From Neolentinus lepideus HHB14362 ss-1 (taxonomy: Eukaryota > Basidiomycota > Agaricomycetes > Gloeophyllales > Gloeophyllaceae), in assembly GCA_001632425.1 (NCBI GenBank), contig KV425600.1, positions 123,926 through 187,925 of the forward strand: a stretch of DNA of 64,000 bases, given 5' to 3'. The notes beneath the pieces are model-generated. The model saw only the letters and a list, made by a program, of their open reading frames with translations. It was not told where the DNA came from and searched no databases. Shown here in pieces: positions 61,152 to 64,000 of the stretch. Both the position numbers and the translations under genes were made by a program. Positions within the stretch are counted from its first letter, which is position 1, and each line of letters opens with the position of its first letter.

Positions 61152-61839
61152 GTGACTGCCAGTGCAATGTCCTCCTCTCCTCCACTGACCCCTACGAAAC
61201 CACGCCTAGTCAGCCGCGCCGGCGCGCCCTCTCCTCTGCGCTCCGCCACCCTCCCTGTCCCGCCCGCCTCTCCCCTCCCGCCCGAACGCAAACTCAGCAG
61301 CAGCCGGGCAAGGGATCTCTTGAGGAAGCACTATGGGCTAGGCGTCGGCGTGCCCCAGCCCAGCGGCAAGGAGAGGGACCCGATGGACTTGGGTGAGCCG
61401 TCTGTCCTCATTCACGCGAAGAGCATGCTGAACATGCCGAGCATAGATTCGACGGCGTTTGACGCGAAAGCCTACTACGACCAGCTCATCACGACCGCGT
61501 CCCTGCCCACCCTGCTCAGGCGCGAGAACGAGCTCACGTCCGAGATCCGCCAGCTTGACGGCGAGCGCCAGGCACTCGTGTATAACCACCACCACGAGCT
61601 CATTGCCGCCAGCGACACGATAGCCGTGGTGTGTCCCGTCACATTCTTTGCCATACCACTTTGGGAGTGCTCACAATGGCCGTACGGTGTTGTGACTTGC
61701 TTAGATGAAGACGCGCGCGGAGTCGCTGGACGCTGATCTTGACCTCCTCCGCGCTGCATTCTCCGAGATATCAAGGCTGGGTGCAGAGGTCGCGGTTGAG
61801 ATGGAGCAGCCGGCGCACCACAATGAGGCGAGGAAGTAG
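61152..61839 (+). CDS. VPS51: Vps51-like GARP complex subunit
   Basis: Start MTASAMSSSPPLTPTKPRLVSRAG. A Ser/Pro-rich N terminus leads to RARDLLRKHYGLGVGVPQPSG, DSTAFDAKAYYDQLITTASLPTLLRRENELTSEIRQLDGERQALVYNHHHELIAASDTIAV, then after an intron MKTRAESLDADLDLLRAAFSEISRLGAEV. The order and wording (Y..QL..T.SLP.LL.REN.L..EIR.LD.E.Q.LVYNHHHELI.AS.TI) match Vps51/Vps67, which tethers endosome-derived vesicles at the Golgi. The protein is short (about 210 residues), ending shortly after the coiled coil, as in fungi. ATG at 61167 is an alternative start. Confidence 0.9.
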
Positions 61840-62079
61840 CTGCACGGACGACGGTGATGCAGCTGTCCTTATCACGCCGCCAAGGAACACGCCAGGCCTC
61901 CCGAGAGGAGCGCTCCGCATCAACACGTAGGAGACAATGAATCTGTCGCCATTTCGCCTCACACTGGCAGAGACGGCAATTATATCATCTATGGCAGACT
62001 ATTTGACAAAGGTAGTACCGCTCCGCTACTCGTACAACAAGAGTTTGCTATTCGTACAGATTGCCATGTTTGTGGTTCA

Positions 62080-63008
62080 TCATGCGCTGACATCCCGGAA
62101 GGGTGTCTTCGGCCGCGGCACCTTCTCCCCGTCGACCCAGACGTCCACCTTCTCGTCGTAAAACGCTACGCAACCCTTCACATCCGCGCACTCCGGGTAC
62201 GGCTCGGGGTAGTACCACACGACGTTCTCCGCCTTCCTTCCGTCAGGTAACTTGACGTTGTAATAACTGGCAGTGCCCTAAATTATGCAACTCAGCTTCC
62301 GCAGACATGAGTCGAGACTTCGGGACTGACCTTGTACGGGCAATACGTAGTCAGTTGCGAGTCTACGAGCAGGTCCGCTCGGACGTCCGCTCGGGGGATG
62401 TAGTACCGCGTGATGAGGTGCGTCTCGAAGAGGAGGCGCGGCTCGCGCGAGTCGGCGACCTCCACGCCGTCCACCTCTACCCTGACATGCCGGGACGAGG
62501 GGAGGACGTCCACCCGCTTTTTACGTATCAGTAACATGAGGACGGGAATGGGGATGCTTGCCGCACCTTGTACGGATCGCGCGGATGCCCCTTGAGCTCC
62601 CACTCCTCCTCGAGCCACCGGAACGCACCCTTCTGCGTCCCGGGCGCGATCTTCAGCAGCCCCTCCAACTGCGCCTGCGTCGTCACAGCCCCCTCCGCGC
62701 ACTTGTCGTCCACGACCACGTCGTATACTGTGACACCGTCGTCTTGGCCCGCGCCCTGTTGCAAGTATTGAGAGGCGACGCCGTGCACGGGGAAGTAGTA
62801 CACCGGGTAGTGCGCGTGTTCCCAGCTACATACATACGCCGGGCGGTGAGGTCTCTAGTCAGGACTGGTGCCGCGACGGTGCTCACACGAGCTTGGCGGC
62901 GGTGGTGTCGACGATGCACGCGCCATTGAAGAAGACGCGCACACGCTTTGGTGAGGTCTCGACGTAAGGAAGACTCGTGTTCTCGTTTGTGACGAAGGGC
63001 GGAGGCAT
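62080..63008 (-). CDS. Two-domain DUF427 protein
   Basis: Start MPPPFVTNENTSLPYVE. The first DUF427 unit runs KRVRVFFNGACIVDTTAAKLV, then WEHAHYPVYYFPVHGVASQYL (about residues 20-130). The second runs SRHVRVEVDGVEVADSREPRLLFETHLITRYYIPRADV, VDSQLTTYCPYKGTASYYNVKL and VWYYPEPYPECADVKGCVAFYDEKVDVWVDG, ending PFRDVSA. The repeat of an RV.V.G..VADS / YYIP / CPYKG pattern shows two copies of this small beta-barrel domain. Introns are short and canonical. The domain has no agreed function. The gene is convergent with VPS51. Confidence 0.85.
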
Positions 63009-63200
63009 TTTGGTGCTGTGCGGGCGGATAGGACGAAGGCAAGCACGACTGGTACTAGTCAATCGCAGATGGGATGTGTATGCTAACGAGCGCATGGACG
63101 GGGACGTACGCTTGATTTTATGCGCCTTCAAGACAAGGTCTGACTAAGTCTTACAAAGAGAGCCGGGGTCAGCTTGCTCATCGACTGTCGTTCATCTTGT

Positions 63201-63249
63201 CCAATACGACCCCCAAGATGGACAGTCCCACGAAAAAGCTGACTAAGCA
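63201..63249 (-). repeat. Inverted repeat arm, left
   Basis: The reverse complement of this 49-base arm matches 63719-63767 with three mismatches (46/49). The arms are 469 bp apart. Confidence 0.8.
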
Positions 63250-63603
63250 CGCGGCTGATTGGCTGCATGAGAAGAGCTGTCGCCGCTAAGTCCAGTTGCA
63301 CCCACATGTAGGTTTGAGCTGTTTGTATTTCGACATTAGACACATGTCATACCTTTAAGCTAGTGAAACTCGAGAAACCCAAAGTAACAACCATCACCCA
63401 ATTAAAATATATTTGCTTTGATATTACCCCAGATGTCAATGAAGCGGAGGAGGGAGGGGGGGATTCTCGGCCACCACCGTTTGTAGATAAACCGTAAAGC
63501 TCATATAAAACTCTTTTACCCAACTCAAGACCCAATGGAAACATACCCATCTGGCGGGCAGGAGTGGCGCAATAGTTACAAGCACAAAAAGAAAGAAAAA
63601 TAT

Positions 63604-63672
63604 GCATACATTCGGAGTCGAACCTCCTGCATCACTAAAACCTAACGAGTTAACCACTACACTATATACAAC
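63604..63672 (-). other. tRNA-like relic with A and B boxes
   Basis: On the minus strand TAGTGTAGTGG (63654-63664) fits the A box and GGTTCGACTCC (63614-63624) the B box. A T-rich run follows, as in RNA polymerase III terminators. The acceptor stem does not pair well, so it is not called a functional tRNA. It lies between the arms of the inverted repeat. Confidence 0.45.
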
Positions 63673-63718
63673 TTTTGGAGTAAACGGAATTAATATAATA
63701 TGATGCCCACTCGCACTC

Positions 63719-63767
63719 TGCTTAGTCAGCTTTTTCGTGGGATTGTCTTTCTTGGGGGTCGTATTGG
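63719..63767 (+). repeat. Inverted repeat arm, right
   Basis: This arm reads TGCTTAGTCAGCTTTTTCG onward and pairs with 63201-63249. Together the arms form a fold-back or terminal-inverted-repeat-like structure. Confidence 0.8.
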
Positions 63768-64000
63768 TAGAGACCTGTCGTTCCGCGTATATACATCAAA
63801 GCTAATCTCACACATCGCCAATATTGTCGCTCTCGCTGTGGAAGAAAAACATGCTAGCTTACAGTTCTGTCATGGCGGGATATTCTTCTTTTTTGTTTCG
63901 TTTTCGGAGAGCAAGTAAGTTACTGGGAGACGACAGTAGCCCTCCTCAATTTTGGCTGATAGCCTCCAGCTGATAGCTTTGCTGGAACCGCTGTGCCGAC

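Larger units (their letters stand above)
63009..64000. other. Window end: no gene, repeat structure
   Basis: The only sizeable frames here (63128-63343 minus and 63700-63918 plus) share part of their translation because they cross the inverted repeat. They are not taken as genes. Confidence 0.45.

Noticed and set aside
63128..63343. Two frames (63128-63343 minus and 63700-63918 plus) with the same LSQLFRG..HLGGRIG-like translation
   Set aside because: The shared peptide comes from the inverted repeat at 63201-63249 and 63719-63767, not from related genes.

Overview
The window looks like genomic DNA of a basidiomycete fungus, most likely an Agaricomycete. Nearly every gene is split by short (about 45-70 bp) GT-AG introns. 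The gene families are those usual in mushrooms: a tyrosine-kinase-like kinase, two multipass membrane proteins of the DUF6533/DUF6534 kind, F-box proteins and a thaumatin-like protein. Housekeeping proteins (CCT epsilon, PP2A catalytic subunit, eIF1A, VPS51, a SUN-domain protein, ALO1) read as fungal. Gene models were assembled by eye from reading frames and splice signals, so exon edges are approximate.

Layout. 0-3.5 kb: a TKL-type kinase gene and a small basic hypothetical gene. 3.5-10.3 kb: a stretch with no supported gene, then a complete Ty1/copia retrotransposon on the minus strand (454-bp LTRs, GATCT target duplication, one open 1532-aa Gag-Pol). 10.3-13.5 kb: a thaumatin-like gene whose frame looks broken and a FAD-dependent monooxygenase. 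13.5-20 kb: a DUF6533-like membrane protein, an acidic hypothetical protein, and about 2.8 kb of sparse sequence with a tRNA-like relic. 20.05-20.94 kb: a miniature LTR element with 185-bp LTRs and only a Gag fragment. 21.8-26.3 kb: a sulfite-oxidase-type molybdoenzyme and a seven-helix membrane protein. 26.3-28.6 kb: nothing recognised.

28.6-42.6 kb is a dense, conserved block: SUN-domain protein, F-box protein, proline iminopeptidase, Sec14-like protein, CCT5, PP2A catalytic subunit and eIF1A. 43.1-47.5 kb holds a tandem duplicate of an amidohydrolase; the first copy carries two lesions. 47.5-54.2 kb: an esterase-like phytase-family secreted protein, an F-box/ankyrin-like protein and a charged nuclear-type protein with an apparent one-base frameshift. 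54.4-63.0 kb: D-arabinono-1,4-lactone oxidase, an STK16-like kinase, an acidic/lysine-rich small protein, a lysine-rich nucleolar-type protein, VPS51 and a two-domain DUF427 protein. The last kilobase holds an inverted repeat around another tRNA-like relic.

The genes do not form one pathway. The window is ordinary housekeeping chromosome interrupted by two young LTR insertions and several decaying or duplicated accessory genes. I did not find a convincing new multigene system. The most unusual signals are a perfect 13-bp inverted repeat in the CCT5/PP2A shared promoter, an excision-footprint-like insertion in an amidohydrolase copy, a PP2A stop codon isolated behind an intron, and the miniature LTR element.
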